Shown piece after piece: positions 36,301 through 47,500 of a stretch of DNA of 64,000 bases. The notes beneath the pieces are model-generated. The model was not told the origin of the DNA. It saw only the letters and a program-made list of their open reading frames with translations, and did no database searches. The stretch's first letter is position 1. Every line of letters starts with the position of its first letter. The DNA comes from Parelaphostrongylus tenuis (taxonomy: Eukaryota > Nematoda > Chromadorea > Rhabditida > Metastrongylidae). Position numbers and translations under genes: made by a program. The DNA is taken from NCBI GenBank assembly GCA_019055375.1, contig JAHQIW010007276.1:62001-126000 (forward strand), written 5' to 3'.

Positions 36301-37182
36301 CAGAAAGTTAGGTGTGGAGCTCGGTTTCACGCGCGTCGCGACGAGCATCACAACCACTCAGCCACAGCGCACCCATTTTGACAAAAAACACTTGCAAACT
36401 TATTTTAATATGGAACTGTTCCGAGCACAAAAACGACTGTTGATGCTTGACGAGTAACGTTTGGGTTGAAGTGCTTCATAACATCATCACGCGCTTTTGC
36501 TCTCGCGACAATTACATCTCAAAACAAATATATAAGTGTTATATATCAAAATGCCCGCAAGAAGCTGCTCTATACGACAGTAAAAGCAAAAATCTAAATG
36601 CATAAGAAGTAATTAACAAAAACGAAAATGTGCGAAAAATTTCTTGCCAATCCAATATTTACTGCTGTCTACGAAACTCGTCTTCAGGCCGGTAAAAAAG
36701 TTAGGATCATAATACTAATTTAGAGATGGCAAACATCAATCCCAAATCTAAAGACGTCGAGTAATATGCAAAACTTTCGATCCCAGACGGGAATCGAACT
36801 CGCGCTTTATCCATACCGAGTACGCAAGCTACCAGTACATCGTCGAAGCCACCTCTTTGCTGCTCATCTTTCCTCATATGAAGCATTGCTCTGGTTTTCG
36901 ATACGATATGTCGAAGAAAGAAAGATGGCAGAGCGTTGGCCTCGACGGTGTAGTGGTTTCATACACCCTGGATATAAGTGAAACACGCGCTCTGCTCCCG
37001 CCTGCGGTTGAAAGCGTTGCATATCGCTCAGCGTCCGTAGATGTATAACATTATAACACTTCTGTAAGAGGGGTGAAATAAAAGAAGAAATTCTCATGAA
37101 TCATACCAGTCACAGTTTCCAGTGTCACCACATGTCCTTCAGCTTCATGCAGGATCTTGATTGGCACGCCGACTGATGTCAT
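33356..37182 (-). CDS. snr-1: Small nuclear ribonucleoprotein Sm D3 (snr-1 ortholog), 5 exons
   Basis: Exons (minus): 37107-37182, 35713-35840, 35523-35594, 34160-34236 and 33356-33425; together 423 nt, 140 residues plus TGA. Exon 1 starts [17 protein letters not shown] (Sm1 start). Exon 2 has [17 protein letters not shown] and [18 protein letters not shown] (Sm1 end, Sm2 start). Exon 3 has [20 protein letters not shown]. Exons 4-5 give an RG tail ([13 protein letters not shown], then [13 protein letters not shown]). The family is a core member of the heptameric Sm ring of spliceosomal U1, U2, U4 and U5 snRNPs; RG-tail arginines are methylated and bound by SMN in other animals. Length is close to the Caenorhabditis protein. 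All junction phases agree. Intron 3 uses a GC donor (AAG|GCAAGT). SINEs and family D repeats lie inside the introns. The start was chosen because it gives the conserved N-terminus and sits 3 nt after an acceptor-like CATTCAG. It appears functional. Confidence 0.95.
33426..34159 (-). other. snr-1 intron 4
   Basis: Canonical GTATGT...TTTCAG. It contains two SINE family B copies in opposite orientation, minus at about 33810-33925 (CGGAAGCTGAACCCGCGTTT) and plus at about 33950-34045 (TATGGGCGAAACGTGGGTTC), which could pair in the pre-mRNA. Confidence 0.7.
34237..35522 (-). other. snr-1 intron 3, GC-AG type
   Basis: The donor is AAG|GCAAGTCC and the acceptor is CAATTCAG|GGAGCT. The donor matches the strong AG|GCAAGT consensus typical of GC-AG introns. 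It contains a SINE family A copy (34589-34885, minus) and a family D copy (about 35120-35300, minus). Confidence 0.8.
34589..34885 (-). repeat. SINE family A, inside snr-1 intron 3
   Basis: In plus order: AAGGATAAAGCTCTTGGCAT, ATCCCTGAGGGATGCGCCAT, CAGACAAGTCTGAGACCAGT, CGGAGGGATGGTTGGCTAGG and AGAGCACCTCTAACCATTGC (reverse of the A box). This is the same strand as the host gene. Confidence 0.65.
35841..37106 (-). other. snr-1 intron 1
   Basis: GTATGA donor and TTTTCAAG acceptor, phase 1. It contains a family D copy (about 36160-36310, minus) and a SINE family B pair in opposite orientation (about 36750-36870 minus and 36945-37050 plus). Confidence 0.75.
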
Positions 37183-37200
37183 TTCCTGAATGGGTGGGTG
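37183..37200 (-). promoter_or_regulatory. Candidate trans-splice acceptor of snr-1
   Basis: The minus strand reads CACCCACCCATTCAG|GAA|ATG, so an AG acceptor lies 3 nt before the start codon. Spliced-leader addition very close to the ATG is common in nematodes. A cis intron in the 5' UTR is the alternative. Confidence 0.4.
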
Positions 37201-37399
37201 TACCTTGAACTTCTTGGAAAGCTTCAAAGATAAACGACACAAGAAATTAGTGACGAATTCTTCGGAAAGAGGAAAATTATGCTGAAGCAAACACATCGTT
37301 GGATTTTCTGGGGCTACTGAGAAATTACCAAAGGTCTAAGGATAGAGGTTGCGGAAATATAAGCGAAAGCAACAAAAAGCAGGTGGTGCATGTGGAACA

Positions 37400-37567
37400 T
37401 CATCTTATTCTGAATGCTACAGCGTTATAAAAAGGCTTTTCCAAAAAACGGCCATGTACGGCTCTAGCCAGAGATTTGAGCTTTCGAATGATTACCAGCA
37501 TTCTTACAAAAAGCTCTTGTCCAACGCAAGGGATTGGGTTTTTCCTTTGTCGCCGTCTAACATGTCA
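37400..37567 (+). mobile_element. Fold-back family F1, right-end fragment
   Basis: TTTGAGCTTTCGAATGATTACC, then CTTGTCCAACGC and the F1 terminal phrase CGCCGTCTAACATGTCAATA. The left half is not seen. Confidence 0.4.
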
Positions 37568-37908
37568 ATACCCGACAATCTTCAGAATGCTTCAAGTCTC
37601 ATGGTTGGAGGTATCCACTATGATAAACACCTCCCGTTCGGAAAATTCCGTGAATCGACCATGTAAATCTGCGTCTCCACTCGATGCTGCTCTACCCACC
37701 TACTGCTATGGCAACGTTTTGACTCATTCTTATTAGTAGCTAGCTACTAATATGCAAATATTTGGTACGACGAAAAGGTGAAAGCTACGTCGGTAGGATC
37801 GGTCTAGCGAGCTCGGTGCTCCACCGTGGAAGGTTTGACTCGAACGACAACGAAGACGAAGACCAATAATGCTAGGCGAACCGACTGTGGAGAATTGCTC
37901 GAATCACC

Positions 37909-37946
37909 GGCTACGAGAGAAGGCGAAGACACGTCGAAACGTCAAC
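37909..37946 (+). ncRNA. Possible Penelope-type hammerhead-like relic
   Basis: GGCT, then GAGAGAAGGCG, then GTCGAAACGTCAACC: the order and terminal bases resemble the PLE 3' motif at 56649-56683, but the core is degraded. No PLE frame is adjacent. Confidence 0.25.
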
Positions 37947-38359
37947 CGAATAGACCTTCATATCAATTTAGTGGTGTTGGCTAAATCATTAAAGAAGCTA
38001 CTGTTGAAAAATATTGAAAAGTCAAACGTTCGCCGGTTATATGGCTTTGTCTGAAGGGAGAAATGGAAGAAAGGAAGGTGAAAAAGGAGACGAAGAAGAA
38101 GAGGGAGGGGGGATAGCTTATATGAGAATACAGATGATGTCTCCGACGTCAACCTAGACAGCAAATCATCCAACTATAGGAAGTTCTGGCTATCCGCTGA
38201 GGGAATTCTAAAGATGGCTCGTACCTCCACACTGAGAAAATGCGTCTTACAGACGAAAATCATGTGAAACGTAGAGGAAAATCACGATACGAATCTGGGC
38301 AGATGCTTGAAAATTGCTAGCATCGGAAGTTCGTTAAGGCTGCCAAAACAGAATTATCT

Positions 38360-38665
38360 CTGATCCTCTAATCAGCTCTAGTGGAGGTCCTCTGCGACGC
38401 ACACGAGGTCGATGGTCGATCTCGCGCTCACGGCTCACCAAGTCATCCATCCTTTCGGGGTCAGTAAACTGGTACCAATGTTGGTCACAGACTTGTCTGC
38501 AAGGGTAAACAGCACAGATTCGATACAGCTGTGGGCCACCGCAAGTTACTGAAAGGGCCAAATATGCATTCATTCACCTCAAGTAAAGTCCAAAAATTAG
38601 AGACGCGTGCATAGCACATTACTTAGGGATCGATCAACGCTGAGGGCTTTATCCTTTATCTTTAG
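38360..38665 (+). repeat. SINE family A copy
   Basis: GATGGTCGATCTCGCGCTCA (B box region), CAGACTTGTCTGCAAGGGTA, GATCGATCAACGCTGAGGGC and TTTATCCTTTATC. It forms an inverted pair with 38715-38995. Confidence 0.65.
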
Positions 38666-38714
38666 ACTTCAACCAGCTCCCTCGTTAACACAGTAGAGCA
38701 GACACCTCAGCGTT

Positions 38715-38995
38715 ATGAGCATAAAGGATAAAACTCTCAGCGTTGATCAATCCCTGAGGTTTGCGCTCTGCATTCGTCTTCAATTTTCAAGTCTGTTTGA
38801 AGTGATTGGATGCATATCTGGGCTTTACAATGACTCGCAGTGGCCTCCCGCAGCCTATCCTTCGAGACAAGTCTGAGAAAAATGTGGTAACAATTAGCGA
38901 CGCCGGAAGGATGGATAGCTTGTGAACTGGAGCGCGAGATCGAACCATCGACCTCGTATGCGACGCAGAGCACCTCTAACCACCGCGCAACATGC
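38715..38995 (-). repeat. SINE family A copy, inverted partner
   Basis: AAAGGATAAAACTCTCAGCG, TGATCAATCCCTGAGG, GCAGAGCACCTCTAACCACC and GCGCAACATGCG. It faces the copy at 38360-38665. Confidence 0.65.
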
Positions 38996-38999
38996 GAAT

Positions 39000-39900
39000 A
39001 TAACAGTCAAAAAGTCTCTCAGAAAATTCATTACAGAAGTGAGATGAAAATTTTTCAAAGGTTTGCCAACACTCCAAGCGTCATATGAAGAGTTTTCGGC
39101 CAAAAACGTTTGAACGTTAAATAGAAAATCAGCAAATAGTCACAAGAATAACTAATAAATCAGCAAATTCTTCTTCATGTCAAACTCGTGGCATTAGTTA
39201 AATTCTGAAGAATCCACTGTTGACCGTTCAAGCCGAGATAAACCCTTTCTGAACAAAGTGGAGAGTCTTGGGATCCTCTACTTTCAGAAGTCTTTCTTCA
39301 TTGGACAAAGTTTTAGATCTGCGATATTAGTAGTCATTCAAAAGGTAAAATCCTAACGATCTCAGCACTGTGTCTGTTTTCTCACAAAGTCTTCTTAGTA
39401 CGCCGTAGTAGCGAAAATAAGACTATATTTCACACTCGGTTCTCTTTGTTCGTCCGGATAAAGTCTGTACGTCGTTTCTTATTAGACTATACTGATACTC
39501 ATTCGATAGGACAAATCTCGACGATTGCATTGCTACAATTAGTCTTCGAAAAGCTTTTCATAATGCGCTGTAAGAGCGAAAAAAGGTTACGTTTCACACT
39601 CGAAGGTTTCTTTGCGCATAAGAGTAATGAATGCACAAAAGAGTAATCAGCTAGTAGAGAAAATCATGGAGTATCAGTGCGACGCCAGAAACCTGAGAGT
39701 TTTTGCCCAGTGCGAAGACAAAAATCCTTTCTAATCACCCTAGAATTCCATAGATAAAAGCGGTTTTGATTTTTGCAAAAAAAAAAAGAGGACGGACAAA
39801 CAAGCGCGTTTTTGGTGATGAAATTTCTTCTAAGTTCCTTCTAATATTTCTAGGAGGCTGTCCGCTACGATAGGAAGTTAGTGAAAAATGACTGATGGGT
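39000..39900. other. No gene recognised; AT-rich repeat debris
   Basis: Fragments of the 'attcgataggacaaatctcg'-like dispersed repeats occur at 39.24-39.6 kb. No coding support. Confidence 0.35.
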
Positions 39901-39904
39901 GAGC

Positions 39905-39990
39905 GGTGGCTCGGCGGTGTAGTGGTAGCACGCGCGGTATGGATGAAACGCGGGTTCAACTCCCTCCGAAGTCGAATTTTTTGCTTACCA
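39905..39990 (+). repeat. SINE family B, tRNA-like head well preserved
   Basis: TCGGCGGTGTAGTGGTAGCA (A box), then GAAACGCGGGTTCAACTCCC (B box), then GTCGAATTTTTTGCTTACCA. It lacks a matching 3' acceptor strand, so it is a SINE head and not a tRNA gene. Confidence 0.6.
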
Positions 39991-39999
39991 CTCAATTCT

Positions 40000-40835
40000 C
40001 TTAAGTTTTATTAAGTAGAAAGAAGTTACTAGGAATTAATAAACTAATAAAATTGTCAGGAAAACACTAAAACTACTAACTAGGTACTGTTCCTCAGCAC
40101 AGGCCACTCTTATCCCAAACCGCTCTTATCTAAGAAATTTTAGGGCAGCGAAACATCGCGCATCGCTTGCAGAAATCGACTTGCCGTCTGCAAATGGTTG
40201 AATAAAGACGATTTTAAACGTGTAAAAATTCGAATACACGAACGTTAGTGATTTTAGGTACTGGCATTAACACAGGTGCTATTCAGCGATGCGCCCAGTC
40301 CCCATAGATATTTCTGATATCGGGAGTATTTTGTAGGACTCTAGGCTGCAATCTGAGTGCTATGAACACTATGGCGATAAACCCGCTGAGGGTTTATTTC
40401 ATAGACTTTCCATGGGAAAAAATCGATAAATGGGGAAAGCGAGAGAAAAGAGGAAAAGAGAAGAAATGGAAGACAATCAAAGTGAAACGCCTCGCTCCGT
40501 GATCTACCCAAGTACGAAGGAACCACGAGCGGGCAATGTCGTCGCCCAGAAGGAACGATTCGAATTTGCGCTGACACGCCGAAATCGCTATTTGCGATGG
40601 AGCGGCTAAGTGTCGTTAGAGCGCGAAAACCGCCCACTTGTCATCGTCGTGTTCACGAAGTTGTAGAAAATCAACAAATACAAGAGAGGGGAAATAATGC
40701 AGTAGAATCGGAAATCAGCCGATCTGACTGCGCCTTTTACCAGCGATCATTCCTCGTATTCGCTATCCACGAGAGTTCTCTCGGATTCGCGTGTTGTCCG
40801 TGAATCATACCCAAGATTTTCGGGTTCCTTCTGAG
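40000..40835. other. No gene recognised
   Basis: The 98-codon minus frame at 40341-40637 has no recognisable motif. Confidence 0.3.
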
Positions 40836-41000
40836 TACAAGGGGACAAGTGAGAAACGACCTTATCCACTGGAAAGGAACGTTACATAGAAGTGTTCAAT
40901 GGCGGTTCGAAAGCTGAGACCTGAGGCTACAACCCCCACGTCGCCGGTTTTTCAAAACACCCCTTTATAATGTCGGCGTGACTGGGTTCAGTGTCGATAC
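40836..41000 (+). mobile_element. Fold-back family F1, left-end fragment
   Basis: AAGGGGACAAGTGAGAAACGA, then GGTTCGAAAGCTGAGACCTG, as at the start of the 22.3-kb copy. Confidence 0.45.
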
Positions 41001-41084
41001 CGGCTACGTGGTCCAAAACTGTTGACGCCTGGTTGCTGACAGATAGATGCGCCGTATCGTTGAAACAGTGGTGGGAAATACGGG

Positions 41085-41160
41085 CGTCACTAGTGCAACC
41101 GGTTAGAGCACGTCCTCCCCTAGAGTGAGGTGGTGGTTCGAGTCCCGATTGACTGCGGTT
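41085..41160 (+). repeat. tRNA-like sequence (SINE head or tRNA pseudogene)
   Basis: CAACCGGTTAGAGCACG resembles an A box and GGTGGTTCGAGTCCCGATT a B box. Acceptor and T stems pair poorly, so I do not call a tRNA gene. Confidence 0.35.
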
Positions 41161-41999
41161 ATGCAGATCGCTCTACATCACTATGTATATCTATACCATC
41201 ATGCCACCGCTATAAGCTATTAAATGAGAAGAACTCGATCTTCAATTTATCTGACTTGTTGTTGGCTCAACACTATTTCTTTCTAGAGTGTCGAGAGATC
41301 CATCAGTTGCCAGAGCTTTTTCCGCACTCGGCATTCTCTCATTCTTTATTCGACATCCAGAATCTGATATCCTACTCGGCAGCTTGAATAGCACCTAGGC
41401 GAGGGAGGCTAGGCTTCCGTTGATTTGCGTCGCACTTCGATCTCCGCTAGTTCCTTACTTTGCATAGTTAGACCTCAATAGCCTAATATGCTTTAGAAAA
41501 ATGTCCTGTGGTCCCTACTTTTTCTCCTGTATTCTGCAGCTGAAGCAAGTAGGTAGGGCTCCGTGGACTGGAAATTTTTTTTTGTCATACGGAAACTCTA
41601 AGAAGACGTGATTAGCCTAACTGAAAAGATTCTTCTGATTTTTATGCTTGCCTGATGAAAACTGTATGTGATCATCGAAGTGCGAAATGTGAATTATTTT
41701 CTTATTTCAGAGAATACAATCTTGTTCTTTTTGATGAGAAGAGTTGAACGGCATTAATGTTTACATTTCAATCTTCGGAGATTTTCTTGTTTTTTTGTGG
41801 ACGTGTTTACTCAGTTCATACTGCTCTTTTTTTTGATAACTGACTTGGTACGGCTAGTACCATTGCTTTGGTTTCAAAGTATTCGGTCCCCATCTTCCGT
41901 TTATGCCGCATGGGATTCCGTTAGGCTTCCCTCACTAGCGGGACCTGGCATTGTTTTTTCCACTCTAATCATTTGTAACTTTCTTGGTCCTTTCTTGTT

Positions 42000-42816
42000 A
42001 GAAGAGGAACAAATGAAAAACACAGTCTCATTTTCTGGAGAGGAACTTTTCATACAAGTGCTAGTAACCATTCGAAAGCTAAGACTCAATGCTACCGCCC
42101 CACATTGCCAGTTTTTCAGAGGATTATCACGCGTATGACTAGCTGGAAGCCGAAAAGCATATCAATGTGTAGAGAAAATTTTTCGTCGTATCATATTCAA
42201 TCGTTTAATGTAAGGTTTCTTCCAGAGTAGAGGGAAAATTTCCCATTAAATAACAGAATATCGATGGACTCGCCTCGCCCTGCCCTTGCCACGCCCTCTG
42301 TTACGGCCTTCGTCCTTGTGTAATACCGTGTAAACAACGTTACCAGAAAAGTAAAATTCGACCTTATTTTCCGTACTGAACCGTGTTTCGAAAAACTAAT
42401 CACATCGCTAGAATCAGAAAACATTAACATATCAGACTAATTACTAACAGAAGAGCTCTGTCCGGCAGGGTTTAAAGCACAACTCAGAAGCCAGAGGAGA
42501 CCAAAAGATCAAAATAGCTTTAAAAAACAAGCACATTTTTGAGTTCTCTGAAGCTTGTCGTATAGTTTGAGTACTAGCACTTTAAGGAAGAAGATTTGTC
42601 CAGCGAAATATAAGCGCGATAGAAGAAGAAGCACGTGCTTTTGTATAACATGATTTTGTTTTGAATGTTACAATGTCACAGAGGGATGTTTTGAAAAACC
42701 GATCGGCGTGGGTCCGAGACACAAGTCTCAGCTTTCGAATGGTTACTAATATTCTTGTGCGAATTTGCTCTCCAGCAAATGAGATCGATTTTTCGTTTGT
42801 TCCCTCCTATTCATAA
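42000..42816. mobile_element. Fold-back element, family F1, about 0.8 kb
   Basis: The left end TGTTAGAAGAGGAACAAATG, then GGAGAGGAACTTTTCATACA, mirrors the right end CTCCAGCAAATGAGATCG, TTTTTCGTTTGTTCCCTCC. It has the same internal phrases and nearly the same length as 22335-23178. Confidence 0.65.
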
Positions 42817-42819
42817 ACA

Positions 42820-43650
42820 ACCCTTTCCTTTTTCTTAAACGTTCTAACATTGAACGTTTTTAGCTTTCGAGACTTTTCTAATGGTTAGAAATTTCCCTCG
42901 TATTCTCATTGCGCCACATCATTGTGACAGTTTCATCTATGCTTCTTGGGACATTCTGAATATTGTTTTTCCTTCATATTATGCCACTTGCACTAATTTT
43001 CATTAAACTATCGTTGAATGTTAATTGTTACGTGGTAGCGAGGTAAGAGGTACTGCTTGTGTACCGATAGAAGAGTTGTCCAGTTAATGCAATCTCGAAA
43101 ACTACTATTTTTGGTGTCAACAACTTCCAGACAACTGCTTATATTCGTGTCGTTGTCAATCTTTGTCCGACCTGCAATACATCTGATATTTGAGAACTTT
43201 TTTCAATTGTCGAATAAACAATCCTGAGGATATACTCGGCGGATAGCCACAGTCTTCCAAAGGTCACTTGTTAATTAGGTTGACATCATAGCTCATTGCC
43301 TACATTAAATATATCAAGATCCGCTAGAGACAAGTTACGATACTAGATAGGCCGACAAACTCCTACCACTCATTGCAACAAAGTATTGGCAGGTTAGTAA
43401 CTATGGTAAGAATGATACAAAGCGTTGTTAAAGCTATAGGCGGAAGAAGTATCAAGTGGTTAACACGGATCCGAGACTGGCTGAGGTAAATTCCGAGAGG
43501 AATGTTGTATCGTGATAGCTTCACTTGACTGTTATTTATAAAAGCATAAGGATTTATAGTTTTCTCTTCAATTACATGGTCACCAACTAAAATTTCTTGT
43601 GTTTCTACTGCCTTTTCTCATGATATAATGTTTCAAAGAAACCTAAGAGA
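42820..43650. other. No gene recognised
   Basis: AT-rich. No coding or repeat evidence. Confidence 0.3.
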
Positions 43651-43770
43651 ATTGAGTGGTAAGCAAAAATCCGACCTCAGGCGGGAGCTGAACCCGCGTT
43701 ACACCCATACCGGGGGGCATGTGCTACCACTACACCACCGAGAAACCATTTCGCTACCCCTCCTTTTTTT
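43650..43770 (-). repeat. SINE family B, good copy
   Basis: The minus strand reads TCTCGGTGGTGTAGTGGTAG (A box), GTAACGCGGGTTCAGCTCCC (B box), GAGGTCGGATTTTTGCTTAC and CACTCAATTCTCTTAGG. A 3' fragment of the same family is at 43910-43955 (+). Confidence 0.65.
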
Positions 43771-44144
43771 ATTTGTCTATCGTAGCTATTAGCCACCAGC
43801 CCTTTAACATGTTTGGTTGAGTTAGCACATATCGCCTTATAAACCCATTTAAGCCTATAGCCATTGTGATACATAATACTCAAGATTTCCTATGTTTTTC
43901 TGTTTCTACTCCCACCTAAGGTCGAATCTTTACTTACCACTCATTTCTCTTAGGTACATGGTTAATTTTGGTAGTGTAGAGTTCCCTAATGTAATAGTGA
44001 TTGTAAAAAAATATTTGGCCAGTGAAAGCAGTCTTTAATTTGAAACACATCCACATGTCGTAACTGGAACCTTATTCAAGTGTTCTTTTCTGATGTTTCG
44101 GCATGAAAGAATGCGTAGTCTCAAGTGATTCAGAGTTTCGAATG

Positions 44145-44440
44145 TGAAGCAGCTCGTGTGGCTGTAGTTGAAGTGTTCGGCGACACACTCGTGCTCTTTG
44201 GTTCGATCGTGCACCCGAAGATGATCAAGCATTCCATCCATCTGGAGTTCGCTAATTGTTACTGGACTGTTAGGCAGATTGGCAGCACTGACTTGATACA
44301 TCCGCGCGCTATCGCGAGTTATTGCAAAGGCCAGGTATGCATGCAATCCCCTCTAACGATGCTTGATGAAGTCATCTACCTAGCCAGTCACTCAGGAATT
44401 GATCAACGCTCAGAGCTTCACCGTTTATTGTCAGGGTATC
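44145..44440 (+). repeat. SINE family A copy
   Basis: Diverged tRNA-like head, then GCAGCACTGACTTGATACAT, GCGAGTTATTGCAAAGGCC and GAATTGATCAACGCTCAGAG. Confidence 0.55.
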
Positions 44441-44550
44441 ATATCATGTTCATTAGAAGTGAACACCTTCAGAACGTTGTCTTAGTAAATTATTGTTGAA
44501 ATTTTATACGAATCTTGAAAATTAGCACAACATCGCTTTCTGGCGTTTCT

Positions 44551-47500
44551 TCATGTGTGGGTTTCGTGATTGATCCGACGAAAGGTTTCTTGGGCGAACA
44601 TCTTCTGTTGATCACGCATTAACATCGCGCTTTTGGCGACGTTTCCATTATTGGCTTCTGACTGGCACTGAGTCAAATTCTCATATTGATCTCGAAGTTT
44701 TTTCCGAAGAATCGTGAGCAATATTAGCTGAACTATTATCACCAAATTCATTGCCATCGCAAGTAGAAGTAGACGAAACTTGGTAACATCACTGAAACAT
44801 GAATACCTGCAGAGCAGAATTCAGTAGTCAACTAAATTGTTGATACGTCAAGAACGGTTTTTAGCATGATATTGTCTGCAGTAGTAGTGATCAGTTCCAC
44901 AGGCGCGATCGGAATTTTGTGCAATATCCTCGCGTTAGCGGTACTGGCTAAAAGGTTTTAGAAAAGCTTTATGATCTAAAACTTACAGAAGGAATTGGCT
45001 TTTGCGTTTGTACTCTTCCTAAATGACAGTAATTTAGTTCTTTTTTCAATCAATTGAAATTTGAGTAACACTTGCCAGTATCTCATTTCTTCGACGCTCA
45101 GTTTCATCTGAAAAAAGGAACGTTTTAATTAATAAAAAGAGAAGCTGGAAGTTGAAGTTGCACAAATTTTCACGTAATTTATTGGTAGAAATCCATGTAT
45201 AGAAACTTTTTGTTGGGAACATACTAAGGCTACCGGTCGATGTGGCCTCTGTAGATGTTATGTGTGTCTGATTCTCTCGGCGCTCATTTTCAACTGAAAA
45301 ACTGTTTCAAATTCAAGGGGAGGCTGAAAGTTTAAATCTTTAAAAATGTACTTAAGAATGATTTATAGGTACTCATCAAAAGGAATCTTTACAAGAATGC
45401 TTAGATACAAGTAAGATTTAGAACTTGATATATTTGTGGCAGACAGAAATCGCCACTATGTCTTTCAAGGATAGAAAGCTCGCATGTACCGGAAACGTAT
45501 AACAGCGGTTCAAGTCAATGACACAAGAACATCAGGTCATAAGTTCTGCTCGAATCTAGGCATTATCACGATTACACCACACATCGTATCTTGTCGCCAA
45601 CCATAGAATTTTTTTACATAATAGAAAGTTGGAACTGCGGTTTTAATGAAGGAATCTTTTTTTCAGTTACGTAATCAATTCAACGGACGATGTCACAACT
45701 GGAGACTCTATCAGCGTCTCATTCCCCGTCGTTCATTTTCGTGTGAAAATATATTTTACCTTATGAGAGAACACAAAATAATATCTGTTGCGATATCAGA
45801 GACCTTTCGTGAAAGTCATTCAGGTTTTGACTTTGAAGATTGTCGAGATCCCAGCACAGCTTATTTCCCTTCGTTTTTTCTCCACCTCGACCATGACGGT
45901 TTTGAGTAAGCATGTGAATTCGAATGCCGCTTGAAAACTTTCGCTCTTCTTTATGAGCCTCTTGGAAATATCAATTCACTGTGCAGTGTGTTGCTGCAAT
46001 AACGCGTGATTGCACTCACCATGGCATTGGCGGGCTTGCGGAGACACACTATGTGGTTCCATGACCTGTCCAAAAACATCCCCTTGGAGGCGATGCTATA
46101 AGAAGTGCCCCAACACCTGATTGCATATGTACTGCGATGGCGTCAGCAGTTCGCATTAGGGTCGACAATGCGAACCAAAGGCGATTGTGTGCTTCCAGAG
46201 GCGCAGGTGGATTCAGGGGATGAGCTCCTTATATCTTCTGCGCCGATTTGACAAGTGTATTTCTACGAGTCAAGTCGGCCAAAAACCTGCAATCAAGCGG
46301 CTGGGAAGTATATGAGAGGTTGTTAGGAGTCGCCTCCAACAATCAGGGTTCTACTGCTATTCCAGGAAAGACTAACAAGCTGCTTGTGAGTACTCAGTCA
46401 TCACGTTTAGAGTCAAGCAAGCTACAAGTAAAAGATCTATCAATTCATGCAAGACTGATTAGATGCGACGTCTGCTGAGACGAGAAGACGCCATCCATTT
46501 CACGCTATTCATGACACCGGCGAAGAACTGTTTCTTGGAACATGACACTGCAGAGTTATCAGCGGCGTAGGCGTTCTCGTCAATTCCAATATAACCATAA
46601 CTCGATTCATTTGAACAGCTGACGAGCCGCACGGACGATTGCGTTTGAGACTATGTGGGTCCATGCCTACTTTGAGCATTTTCGTTGCTTACGCACTAAC
46701 ATCAAACTGTGACGAAGACGAAGTCGAAGTGTTCTGTATGGACGTCGAAAAGCGCTTCAGAGAGAACCATACATTCTTCAAGGTCACTGTTGGAGAAAAA
46801 CGCCAGTTAGACCTAGAACGCCTGAAGATTGTACATTGGCACCAGCGGACTAGAATGGAATGAGCAGGGTGAGAGGCTACTTTAGTTTATCATGACTACG
46901 CAGACCATTCATAGTAGCTCTCAGTTTCAAAGGACGTGGGGTCTCTCGACAAAGAATACCATAATGAGATAGACCTTATCTTAGTAAATGGTTCTGCCTG
47001 ACCTGTGTCGCTGTTGATCCTAAGTTCTACACGGGTCAGGCCATCGCCTCCTTCGCGCAACGTTTTATTTTTCGAAGGGAGATAAGGCCGCCGAGTTCAC
47101 TAAAGGAAGTCTTAGAACTATCATGAGCTGCGATGTATTTGAGTCACTAGTCGGCTCCTGGAAAGTTACCGTTGCTGACAACGCCTACGAGAAAAACTAG
47201 TGGCTCATTGGATATCTTCACGTCAGCGCTAGGAAAGCCGTGAGTCCTAAATTCACGAAGAAACGCTTCTCTCCACAAACACTTGAGGTAATTCGTTTGG
47301 AATCGCACGAGCCACAGGCAAAGGAATTCTCACGCCCGAACTTGCGGAACGCTGCTACGAAGCGATAATTAAAGGTCTCAGAGAGAGACAAAGTCATGGG
47401 CGAAGCTACAGAAGCTGGGTAGAGCATTTGCAAAGCCTAGCGAATCTTCGTCAGTTACAAGACCAAAATGACAGCAGGTACTTATGTGTTAGACGGCGGC

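Noticed and set aside
39905..39990. tRNA gene candidate
   Set aside because: A and B boxes are good, but acceptor strands do not pair and the same block recurs in many mutated copies with a shared tail, so it is a SINE head.
41085..41160. tRNA gene candidate with GGTTCGAGTCCCGA
   Set aside because: T stem and acceptor stem pairing is poor; kept only as a tRNA-like sequence.
41797..42138. 113-codon hydrophobic frame as a membrane-protein exon
   Set aside because: Its second half runs into the F1 fold-back element and no splice partner was found.
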